Shown: piece by piece, positions 11,499 through 22,715 of the stretch
How positions within the stretch are numbered: the stretch's first letter is position 1
How the letters are laid out: every line of letters begins with the position of its first letter
Source of the DNA: Anadara kagoshimensis
Taxonomy: Eukaryota > Mollusca > Bivalvia > Arcoida > Arcidae
Direction: 5' to 3'
Length of the DNA: 64,000 nt
Assembly (NCBI GenBank): GCA_021292105.1
Contig: CM037864.1
Coordinates: 10,711,898 to 10,775,897, forward strand
The notes under the pieces: model-generated
Database searches by the model: none
The model's input: only the letters and a program-made list of their open reading frames with translations
Told to the model about the DNA's origin: nothing
Position numbers and translations under genes: made by a program

Positions 11499-11886
11499 AT
11501 GGATGTTTCTGGTAACTCTAGGATTTTTCTCACTTTTTGGAATTTTATTAATACAAGCGTACTCATATAAGATGGAACTAATGATGAGTACTCTTACACT
11601 CGTTTCTATTGGTATGTTGTGTTATATCGTTGCCGACTTAGATTCTCCATTTTCCGGCTTTTTCCGGATTGATTTGTCCATCATTATTGACGTCATAACC
11701 AGATTGGAAGTATTATATAAGATGGCTGAAGAAGGATATGAAGAAACATTTAATTTTCCTGATAGCTCAAAATTTAAATCAAAGAAAATATCAGAAAAGA
11801 TGTCTATAGAAACTGTTGAAAACGACACAGAAATAGTTCAGTTTAAAATCAGAAAACCTAAACATACCAGAGTAACGCAAGTATGA
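11499..11886 (+). CDS. Bestrophin-like (DUF4239-type) membrane protein, last exon
   Basis: The acceptor is TTTATTTTCAG, and the TGA stop is at 11884-11886. The exon encodes two hydrophobic segments, WMFLVTLGFFSLFGILLI and STLTLVSIGMLCYIVADL, then the motif DLDSPFSGFFRID. A small polar residue, P-F, a small residue and G-F/R after the last TM helix is, from family knowledge, the C-terminal signature of DUF4239 proteins. A ~60-residue charged tail ends the protein. The exon start and its acceptor are duplicated twice just upstream, at 11270 and 11373. Exons a to last give four clear TM segments plus part of an N-terminal one. Confidence 0.65.
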
Positions 11887-12137
11887 CAAGAGGTCAAAAT
11901 GATTAAAAAGTTAGTTATAAAATGTTTGATGAACCATTTATATATCTCATAATTGGAACCAAATAGCATACCATCTTTGTTTGACGATGTTTATCTAGTC
12001 GGTAACTAAGACAATTTTCATTACACTTAAGAACAAGCCATAGCATACAACTGGACTACCCTTGCATTACAATTTGAGAGCAGCGATACATTGCAAGACT
12101 ATTGATAATTATTATGAATCTTTTTTCAACACCTTAT

Positions 12138-12143
12138 AATAAA
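12138..12143 (+). promoter_or_regulatory. Candidate poly(A) signal of the DUF4239-like gene
   Basis: An AATAAA hexamer lies ~250 bp after the stop codon of the + strand gene, followed by a G-rich stretch (GGTGGGAAG). Its placement suits a short 3' UTR. Many AATAAA matches occur by chance in this AT-rich DNA. Confidence 0.4.
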
Positions 12144-12484
12144 CTGTACAAGCAGGTGGGAAGCTATTCAATATAAAGTAGTACGCTAAACGCGATTGTA
12201 TAGGGCCAGTTGAAATGTTAGACCTCATATGTCTAATAGAGTGAGTATGTAACTCATAAGTCCATAGTCTGGAGTTTTACTATTTAATTCTCTTGTTTTG
12301 CTGTTTCCTTCATCAACTTTTTGGTTACATTGGCTGTGAAAATGTCCACTTCAGCTATGTATATTAAAGGTACATGTATATTCCATTTAAAACACTTCCA
12401 AACCAGTGTCAATCATACCAATTTATGTCCAAATTTCAATACCAGAACAAAGCAAATATTTTGTAACTCACAAATTAGAAATTA

Positions 12485-12650
12485 GACAGGGTGCTTCTAA
12501 AGGATAAACACCCATTTGTTTCTCGCCTTCCAAAAAATTATGAAACGTCAAATATACCCATGGTGGTTTGGATACAGAGATACCAGACTTATCACCAATA
12601 TAAGGATGGCTGCTTTAAAACGTTTTAAGGGCCTTGATAAGCCTAGAATA
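12485..12650 (+). repeat. R1 dispersed repeat, tail part
   Basis: Carries the GACAGGGTGCTTCTAAAGG block and the downstream R1 block (ACGTCAAATATACCC, then AGGATGGCTGCTTTAAAACG). Confidence 0.55.
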
Positions 12651-12770
12651 GCATAATTCCTGTATCAACAATTTATTTGTATATTGTATATCAAATCAAA
12701 ATTAAAACGCGTTTCATCCTCAAACCAATGTTTTAACTCTAACATTACTAACATCGAACTACTATCAGAG

Positions 12771-13250
12771 CCGGTCTGTTGACAGTGAAGTTGCGCTTTT
12801 TTCCAAAGAAAATCAAATAAATAATCTAAATAAAAATTGATATTATGCAGTTACTTGTGCCTACTCATAACAGGAAATCTGTATGCGCATCCGTGATTAG
12901 CGTAGAATATTTCTGCACAGAGCAAAGCATTGGCGCTATGGGTATTTAACATGTTAAAAAACCAGGCAACTGGCGGACCCTGTTATGCATATGACGTAAA
13001 ACGTCACCAAGGACATCACTTTTGTTGTAAACATAGTCATTTTCGCGACGTGAAATTCTCTCAGTGCTAACATTTTCCTCTCTACAGAAATGCTTTATGA
13101 CAATCGGGGATGCGCATACAGATTTTCAGTTACGACTAGGCACAAGTAAGTGAATAATATCAATTTTTATTTAGATTTATTTGATTTTCTATGGAAAAAG
13201 CGTAACTTCACTGTCAAAAACGGACCGTAACAGACCGGCTCTGACAGTAA
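12771..13250. mobile_element. R4 long fold-back element
   Basis: About 480 bp. The ends ATCAGAGCCGGTCTGTTGAC and GTAACAGACCGGCTCTGACAG are inverted, and the complementarity continues inward for more than 100 bp. Each arm carries GTATGCGCATCC or its complement and a TAC..TCG..TAACAG..AAATC block. A second copy lies at 41361-41841. No coding capacity. Confidence 0.82.
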
Positions 13251-14389
13251 TTGTAAAATGACTTTTTAATTGTCAAATGGTTAATTTGGTTTAATTAGCC
13301 TTTTTCAAACAAAGAACTTGAACTTGAAAAATTAATGTTAAATAGATTATTTGCATTGTAACTTTGAGTCCTCTTAATAATTAAATATTGTTTAACTAAC
13401 ATTGTTTGAGTACAGGGAGTTGGAACTTAAAATTACAACTAAGGTTAAATAAACTATTTGCTATGTAACTAATTGGTAAATATTATAACTAAATAATTAA
13501 CAAAAATAGATTATGATATATATGTATGTAGATATATTATCGATATTTGTACTTATTAAAATAAAGAAAATGTATAATATTTATAATGCGTGTTTGGACT
13601 ACATGTTTTCGTGGTATTGTGTTGAGTAATGGTTAGCGTTTTACGCGCTAGCCAAGATTTTATTTCGCTTTTACAGAGGCAGATAGTTCTTAATAGTGGA
13701 GGGAACTAGGGTACCCGGCGTAGCAACCACCTATCTTTGACAAGCTTTTATTTTACATAAACACAATTACGGAAAATACATGGTATATATGTACTATGCT
13801 TGAAAGAAGCTACGTAAAATAGATGAGTAAATATGTAACTGTGAAGCATAAAATAATAAAGGAGCTAGTTAGAATAAAAGGAATATATTTACAATAGAGC
13901 ACTAAATTTATATGTACATGTAGTAAGATAAGAAGAGAGTACTGAAAATGAACATATCAGTTCATGATCATATCATCCACAATTCATAAACAAGAACAAA
14001 AAATCGAACATTTAGTAGTTAAATACAGCTGTACCTCCCGACTTGGTACATGGTTTGGTGTGATATAATATTGAAGATGCCTAAACACCTTGCGCATTAT
14101 ACTATCATGATGATGATATAAATGTGCAAATGAAGGTAACGATGGAAAATAAAGACACCCGATATTTACACAGTATACCTAAAGGAAGTGCAAAGAATAT
14201 TTTTTGCATTAAATTAACAAAAGTGTTGATTTCTACTGTCTGTTTACTCTGCTGTAGAGAAAGGAACAACGCAAATGTTACAAAGATTTGAATGGCACGT
14301 TTAAAAATCAATTTACTTACACGAGTCGTTGCTAATAATCCTTATTTCAATCTAATCTATGCACAATAACTCCTTTAATACACTAAAAG

Positions 14390-14740
14390 GGATTTTGGAT
14401 GGTAAAACTTTAAACAAAATGGCGGTGTCTTTTATGTGACGTCATGATGACGGAAGAATTTATTATTTATGTAGGTTCACAAGGGGTACAATGAAAGGTA
14501 GCTCAAAGGTTGGGTTGAGTTTGAAAGTTTTAATTTACGTCAATTTTTTCAAAATTTGAAAATGCAGATAGTTCACTTCAATACTCTATTAAATCAGTTT
14601 TGGTATTCTCAGTTACGCCAAAGCCAATCCGTTCTTGAGCTTCTCTAACCTACGTAAATAGTCAACTCTTTCGTCATGACTACGTGACATAAAGAACCCC
14701 GCCATTTTGTACATTTTTATCATTGTAAACACCCACCCAG
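14390..14740. mobile_element. Fold-back element
   Basis: Left AAAATGGCGGTGTCTTTTAT with GTGACGTCATGATGACGGAAG, right CTTTCGTCATGACTACGTGA with CATAAAGAACCCCGCCATTTT. They are inverted copies ~250 bp apart. Only one copy is in the window. Confidence 0.7.
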
Positions 14741-16698
14741 ATTCTATTTTGTCGCATAAAATGATATATGAAGCAAGGGTGAAGCCGAAACGGAATTTGT
14801 TTAGTAACAACTCGGATCATATAAGAAAAAGGCTTATTGATTTGTATCTATCATATTGAAATATATAAAGTATTTTGCGATCTTTCTTTCTCCAAAATAA
14901 GCTAAATACATAGTAGAAACAGTCGGACAAACAACAACTTAAGGCAACTGGTTTTAAAATGACAAAAATTGGAAGGCCATTAGAAGAAATATTTAGCAGT
15001 TAAATTATAGTACTGTTACATCTTTATCAAAAACAGTGGTCAATAACTACGCGTACTTAAAAAACAGGCAGGTGATGTTTACCTTTCCCGAGTATTGAGT
15101 CTCGCTTCTCTAGTTAAATTTTAACAAACTATCACTTCCTTTTAAGTTTTTGTGTAATAATATATATTTCAAACTAGAAATTTAGCAATTAAGTTTTACG
15201 TCTTGTGCAGTTGAATGGTTTAAAGATGAAGTGTTTAACCTAAGCACCAGTTTTCAAACTATTAACTTGGGATTATGATTTGGACATGAACCGGTATGAC
15301 TATGTTTGATATTGGCGTTACTTTACAACATGGTGACCTGAAACGCACCGTTTCATCTATACGTCTACCAAAATTAACCACAAATATGCCGATCCGTGTT
15401 CAAACAATAGTCCCAAAAGCATTTAAAAGTCATATTATTATATTTTCATTACCGTTTCATCTATACGTCTACCAAAATCAACCACAAATATGCCGATTCA
15501 TGTTCAATTAAAAGTCATATTATTATATTTTCATTAACCTTGCGTATTTACATATTTCAGTTTGAGAGTGATGGCATTCATAGGACTATAAATGTCAAAC
15601 GACTGCATCACTGCGTTTGAATATTGATATCGGCAATACACATTCCCGGGACACTATAACCTGGTAAACAAAATGGCTGTCTCCATGTTCCCAGGTGGTT
15701 TACTGCTTGGGGTAAAGAAAGCCTTTTTGATCGATGATCAACTTGTTTTTCAACTTCCTAAATCTATTGACAATAAAGTTTCCGTGTGTAAATCGAACAT
15801 TTTCATCACCGAATAAGATAGTTCCTCTGATGCATGTTACAAAACCTTTGTACGACACACTGAATAATACGCGATAGTGCGATCGGTTTGTCATGCAAAG
15901 GTTTGACATTCATATTGGCTATAAACGCCATTTCCAAAAAGTTCAATTGTTAAATACCTATATTTTACTGTGCTTTGGGATTGTGATTTGGACATTGATA
16001 GGTATGTTTTTGATAATATAAGTTAACTCCATGTACTTAGTTTCAATGTAACATGTACTCAGCTAACCACAACAAAATTGAAGGGTCTAATTTTCACGTA
16101 GAAAGGTTATTTATCAGAACATATGCTATCTGCTAATTTCAAATGTCTCATTTTATATGGAAATTAGCACATGACATCTACTCTATCTTTCTATATGTTT
16201 AAGGTGGACAAACAAATACAAGACAAAAAGCGTACATCTCAATTAATTTAATGACAATTCACTCTATATGACCTACTTCCCGCTTTTTAGAACATTGAAC
16301 TTGAAATAAAAATGGCAATTAAAGTCTAATTAATGGGTAAATAGTGTACTCCCAAAAAAGAACAAAAACATGACATATGTCATGAACGATGGCTTGTAAA
16401 TACTAATCAATTGTATTTCTAAGAAAATATATTTATATTTATATTGTTTGAAGTGCGAGTTTTGTTCACTTACCTAAATGGTATTTACAGTGTAAAAATA
16501 ATTAACCAGGGATTGTTGTTCAAATATGTAACTAATTGTACCATTATATTAGTTATCAATCGCCCACAAAAATACCGATCTATGTTTAAACTCAATCCGA
16601 AAAGTAAAGTAAATAAAACATGAAAAGTTGGTAAAACACGAGAATTTACCAAGAATATGATTCAGGATGACAAGGAAGGGCGAGAAACATCAGTTTGA

Positions 16699-16908
16699 CG
16701 TCCCATAGTGCCAAGTTCCTTTCACATAATCTTGATTACACACGTGTCAGATGAAGCTAGCTCAACAGGAGGTGCTTATCCTGTCGGAGCACCCGACCAC
16801 ACTTCCCTAGTGAAAGTTCAAATGTCTAATCTAACTTGTCAGCTCCAAATTTTTTACCTTGTTTCTGGATTGTGATTCAGACATGAATTAGTATGTTTGA
16901 TTTTGATA
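16699..16908 (-). repeat. R1 dispersed repeat
   Basis: Full R1 core, GTCCCATAGTGCCAAGTTCC to GATTCAGACATGAATTAGTAT. A + oriented R1 tail follows immediately at 16909-17065, forming a head-to-head inverted pair. Confidence 0.72.
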
Positions 16909-17065
16909 GCTAGCTACATCCACCACGTGTGGAACTAAAATGAGAATGAAAGGAACATAAAAATATAAGATATCAAATATATCCAGGATAATTTTGGATA
17001 CAGAGACATTCTATTCATCATCAATATCGGGATGACGGTCATAAACTTTTTTGAGGGTATTTATA
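16909..17065 (+). repeat. R1 tail part, inverted relative to its neighbour
   Basis: GCTAGCTACATCCACCACGT, then AATATATCCAGGATAATTTTG and GGATGACGGTCATAAAC: the R1 right part in + orientation. Confidence 0.7.
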
Positions 17066-17410
17066 TGACATTTCGCTTTATAGAAGTGCACGTCCCAATC
17101 ATACTATGTAATGATATTTGAAGAGATGCATGTTACAATAAATCTAAAATAATAAACAATTCTACAGAATTATAAATAAATTTATTGCATATTATATGCT
17201 GCTACTTACAAGGTAAGACTTTTAAGAAACGGGAATTGTTTTAATACCTTCTTCGATACATTAGCCCTATATAGGTACCACAGAGTTTACCATTGTCCCA
17301 TATTTACAAGACTATTCCTTAAAATCTATATATACTTCTCATTCCATCCAGAACCGGAAAGTTAGAGTCAAAATAAATATTTTTGTTCTGTTGTTGATAT
17401 TGTTTACTTT

Positions 17411-17622
17411 TTACTGTAAATGTATTTAATTTCGCGTGTATTTATTTTCGCGGCATACTAAATTTAGATATATGCGCGTAGTTAAATTTTCGCGTTTTTT
17501 GAAATATGCACTAAAACACAATAAGCACAATATAATTTTAGGGCTGTATTGATTTTTGCGCAAAGAAAACGACCACAAAATAAGCAAAAATTAGAACACC
17601 GCGACAATAAATGTTTACAATA
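17411..17622. mobile_element. R15 palindromic MITE
   Basis: Left TTACTGTAAATGTATTTAAT with TTTATTTTCGCGGCATAC, right AATTAGAACACCGCGACAAT with AAATGTTTACAA. Inverted ends, ~210 bp. A second copy is at 56984-57194. Confidence 0.75.
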
Positions 17623-17844
17623 ATCGTTTATTCCAGTATAAAGGATACTTGTCAAGAACTTTTTACTTTTATGTTTTAATTTGTTAATCAAAAACAAACA
17701 TACTGATCCTTAATTAAGTGACGTCGTTATGTGTCATATAATTTATTTATGTACCTATGAACTTTGGGGACATTTTATATTATGTTGTGCCCAGGTAGAT
17801 GCTTATATTTATTAAAACGATGAAAATGGAAAATTGAATTATTT

Positions 17845-17965
17845 TGGTGATGGTCTCGCCTTCCTGGTAGAAGTTCATGTGTTGAACGTAATTTGCCAGT
17901 TTTCAAAGTTTTTATTTTGATTTTGTATTGTGATTCGGACATGAAATTCGTATCTTTGTTTTTTT
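17845..17965 (-). repeat. R1, diverged
   Basis: GGTCTCGCCTTCCTGGTAGA to GTGATTCGGACATGAAATTC. Confidence 0.6.
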
Positions 17966-19779
17966 TTTCATTTTAACAGAAAAAGAGACTTTAAATATAC
18001 CTTTATAAAAACTACCCGCTTACAATACCAATGAAGCAGTCTATTAAATACTTAACCATTTAAATAAGACAGACACACACGCCAAAACTATGCCATCTGT
18101 AATAAATAATTACAATTAAAACTAGAGATATATGCATGTAGCCTATGGTATTTGCTAGGCCGCTATGTATTACTTTTTACAGTAAATACATATTGCATAC
18201 ATATGCAGCAGAAACATGTCGGGTGCATTACAATATCAATAATGTTCAAGATTAAAAATCAGAGATAAAACTAAACAAGTCAAAGCCTCTGGAATGCCTT
18301 TGGGCCCTATGTTCCCAAATAAATAATGAAAATAGTCTGACGTAAAGACCATCGCTAGAATGACACGCACTTTAACAAACTTAATGCAGCTCCCTTTAAA
18401 CTTCGTTCAGCACGCTAAACATACATACACAATTAATGCCACGTCCCCTAATTTAAATATTAAAGAACCAAACTAAGTAACGATGAAAATTATGAATATC
18501 TTTCAAGGTGTGTCACCAGCGCTGACGCAGTTTACTCAACAAACTACAAATAACAAGGGTAATCAGAAATGATTAGTGTGAAAAAAAATATTACAGAAAC
18601 AATATATGTTATTTTTCTATTCTTGTACGTCGACAAAAATTATTGTTTTGTTTCTTTCTATGACAACTAAAATGATTGATAAATGTTTGAAATTGATTAC
18701 CAAATCAAACAATACTCAATTATCAAAAGGGTCAGGATTGGCATGAAATAAGATATTTGAGCACTTATGGTCACTGGATGTACAAGGGTTATATTGTCTA
18801 AAAATTAATGAGTTCTTGAAAACGTTTAGATATGATTAACAAAAACAAACAAATGGTCATGACTGCACGTAATACGATATGTGCGCATTGATGGTCACGG
18901 TATAAACACAAAAGAAGGTTCATGTTTAGTATAAAAGCAAAAAGTGTGTAAATAAAAACTAAATAACAAATATTTTGGTTACCAAGAGTCCTAATACATC
19001 GATGCTAACCGGTACTTAATGTGTAAACAACCGTTTGGTCCATCTATATTTAAGTATATTTGCTATCTTATATTTTTTCATAAACAGCATTTCATTAATT
19101 ACTACATGTATATGATATATTTATGGAAAGCTACAATAATCAGTAAACAATCATTTTATCCATGTATATAGAACTATATTAGCTTACTAATATCTCAATT
19201 GTACTATATGATATGTGTATGGTAATATATGCTAAAAGTGACAATAAATCAAACTACTTCAATAAACAGCAATAAAAATCATAACGAAGCTAATATTATA
19301 TGTGTTACGTGCGATAAACATTAAGAATAAGCGAGATAATGAACATTGAAAATCACAGAACACTAAACCAGTAACACTTCGTCATAATATTAGAACAGAA
19401 GTAGCCTGGACAAAGGTCACCCTAATGATCTTAATACCAATAATGATTTTACAGCACTATCAGTATAATTGTTTTTCGGCATACATACTGCTGAACTGGC
19501 AAGGCTTAATTGGTTAAAGTCAAATAATTTGTTGTTCTGTTGTATTTGATAATATTTTGTATGTTACAATTACAATGTTTCAATTATGAAGTTTATCATT
19601 TCATAAAAAGGAAATGAAGAGAAGTACATGACATTACAATTACATATACAGTAAAACCACCCATGGGACTATAAAAAGAGTATGTCTTTACCTAAAATCT
19701 TTTATTTGCATTTGAAGCAAATGGGTCTTAAAACACTTATAACTGTTGCTAAAATAGAGGTAGTCAAGTTCATTGTGTA

Positions 19780-22715
19780 GAGGTTCCATTCATTCTCAAT
19801 TTTTATTACACACATTGCTATTGCAGTTCATATGTTTAACCTAATTTGCTAGGTTGAAAGTTTTTAGTTTGCTTTGCAATTGCGATTTGGACATGAAATT
19901 AGTATTAAGGTCTTTGTTTTTTTATACAAAATTCGATTAATCGTTTTTGTTAGCGTGCTATACAAAAAGGCCATCAGTTCAAAGGTAACAGATGGTCGTG
20001 TAGTTTACATTATCGATATGGCTCAATCAATTTAATCCATTGTTTTATTCTTGCTATCTAATTTGATTAATCGTTTTGCGTACACAAGTTCATCAGTTTA
20101 TAAGTTCATAATTATATCAACAAGTATCTGTAAATATATTGAGTTAATATTGTTTATTTGTATATGTATAGTAAAAATAGCACTTCCTTATAATTTTGAT
20201 AAAATATATATTTTGGAACTTGGGGTTTCTTTTCAACATCTTGGAAAAGTTTTGGTTTTATAATTTTGGCCCAAACACTACTGATGAAGAACTGTATTTC
20301 GAACAGGCCGTCTAGTGTTGTAAAATAAAACTGGTATAATATCTAATGTAATATAAAGACAAATAGTAAGAAATACAAAACATGCCCTTAGCAATTAATA
20401 AACATCATAAATAACTGGTGTAGTGGTATGATTATTTCAGATTAAAATTTAAACACCTTCATTAACCCACATATTTACCATTTATGTAAGATTTTAGTCG
20501 ATGAATACGCACTTAATTCCGGGGATCAAAGTAAGATTGACGATCTTGCAATTTGTACGCTACAGATGGTTCAAAATGGTATGAAGTAAAGAATAATTCG
20601 ATAACAAAAATTAATCAGAAGTAACCATCTATAAACAGTTTTGAGAAAAGTATACCTTGAAGATGCAAAACAAAACTATTTACAAGTTCGATAAAGGTGG
20701 CTAGATGCCTTTGAAACCAACCATTTAATGATGGATTCAAAGTTCCATGCGTCCATTCATTCTCAATGTTTATTTCAAACATGGCGAGGGTAGTTAGCTA
20801 TGCAGCAGGTGCTTTCCCTGTCGGAGCTCCCATGTTTAACTTAATTTGCCAGTTTCAAATGTTTTACTTTTCTTTGGGATTGCGATTTATACATGAATTA
20901 GTATGATTTTTTATTGTTTTGTTTTTATACCAAATTCGATTAAATCGTTTTCTGTAAGCGTACTATACAAAAAGATCACCAGTTTAATGAACAGGTGCTC
21001 GTTACATATAGGTGATCGTGTAGCTCACATTATTGATATAGACTAATCGATATAATTCCTTGTTTGATTTTTATATCTAATTTGATTTCTTGTTTTTCGT
21101 GCATAAGACACAAGTTCATCAGTTCATCAGTTCATAAGTTCGTATTTTATCAACAATTATCTACAAATATATTGTTTACTAGTATATATAAAAATATAAC
21201 TTCCTCATAATGTTATTGATGGCAGTCATCACAATAGTGTTGATAAGTTTGATGTCTCTGTGTCCAGGATTACCCTGGATATATTAAACGTTCTATAGTT
21301 CAGTGTTCCTTTCACACAATTTTGATTACACACGTGGCGGGTGTAGCTAGCCAAACAGGAGGTGCTTACCCTTCCAGAGCACCCTAACTTGTCAGTTGCA
21401 AAGTTTTTACTTTGCTTCTGGACTGTGATTCGAACATGAATTAGTATGTTTGTTTTTATTATGTGGTATATTGATGGATAGTTTGAAGGAAGTAAAAATA
21501 TGTCCTTAGCAATTAATACACATAACAAATAAGTGGCGAAGTGGTATGATGATTTCAGATTAAAATTAAAACACCTTCATTAACCCAGATATTTACCATT
21601 TATATAAGATTTATGTCGATGAATACGCACTTAATTCCGGGGTTAAATTCATAGATTGACAACCTTTAAATTTTTGCGCTCCAATAACCATTGATGGTTC
21701 AACGTGGTATATAGAAAACAATAATTCAATAAAATAAATTATTTGGAAGTAATCAGTAGTAACCTTAATGTCATTTTTGAGACAAAATTTTCTGTTTAAA
21801 TTTTTAAAAAGCATCTACAAACTTATTAAAAGTGAATAGATGCTTTTGAAAACAAACCATTTTATTATGGGACCATATTCCCAAGTTTCTTTTACTCTCT
21901 GTCCTTCTTAATTAGTGGTGTGTTGACTTCAGATCAAAATTAAAATACCTTCATTAACCAACATACTTTTATATAAGGTTAATTTCATGAAAACCTTACT
22001 TAGTTCCGGGGTTAAAAAGTAATATATTGATTAACATTATTGATGACCTTTTAATATCAGCTCTTCAATAATCACTGATGGTTCAACGTGGTATAAAGTA
22101 ACGTATAAAACAATAATAGACATCTTGAAGTAATCAGAGCTAAAAAAATAATCATTCTAAAAGGAAAATAGTCACACCTGCCTATAAAGGCCACCCAAGG
22201 GAACCAGTAAAAGTGATCTTTATGGGCAGGTGGCCTTTATATACAGGTTCAAATAATATGAATAAAAACAGCTGGAATACAATTCTACTGGCCTTTATAA
22301 GCAGATGATCCTTATACAGAGGTGGCCTTTAAGGCAGGTTTGACTGTAATTCATTAAAAATGTTATGGATTAACATAACAATTTTTTGAAAAAATATTGC
22401 GTGTAGATACAAAATTATCTACAAGCTTGTTTAAAGTGACTAGATGCTTTTGAAAACCAACCATTTATTATGGACCATATATATGTAATATATATAGTTC
22501 CATGTTCCTTCATTCTCAAATTTTATTCACACGTGACAGGGTGTATCTAGCTAAACAGGAGCTGTTTATCCTTTCAGAACACCAGGCCTCCTTACAATGG
22601 TGGAAGGATACGTGTTTAACCCGAATTGTCAGTTTCAAAGTTTTACTTGGTGTGGGATTGTATGTTTGTTTTTGATTTGAGTTTTCTTTAAGACTATGAT
22701 TAGAACATGGATTTG
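19780..22715. repeat. ~1 kb segmental tandem duplication with R1
   Basis: A block ordered R1, then an ATTCGATTAAATCGTTT-type part, then an AAGTTCATCAGTT part, then a CCTTAGCAATTAATA / ACCTTCATTAACCC / CGCACTTAATTCCGGGG part is present at about 19780-20740 and 20745-21900. A shorter third version runs from about 21905 to 22480. R1 pieces recur at 19780, 20745, 21218 and 22490. Copies are diverged, mostly by small indels. An R2 element (22168) inserted in the third. Confidence 0.7.
22168..22348 (+). mobile_element. R2 MITE
   Basis: Left end ATAGTCACACCTGCCTATAA, right end TTAAGGCAGGTTTGACTGTA: terminal inverted repeats typical of R2. Non-coding. Confidence 0.8.
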
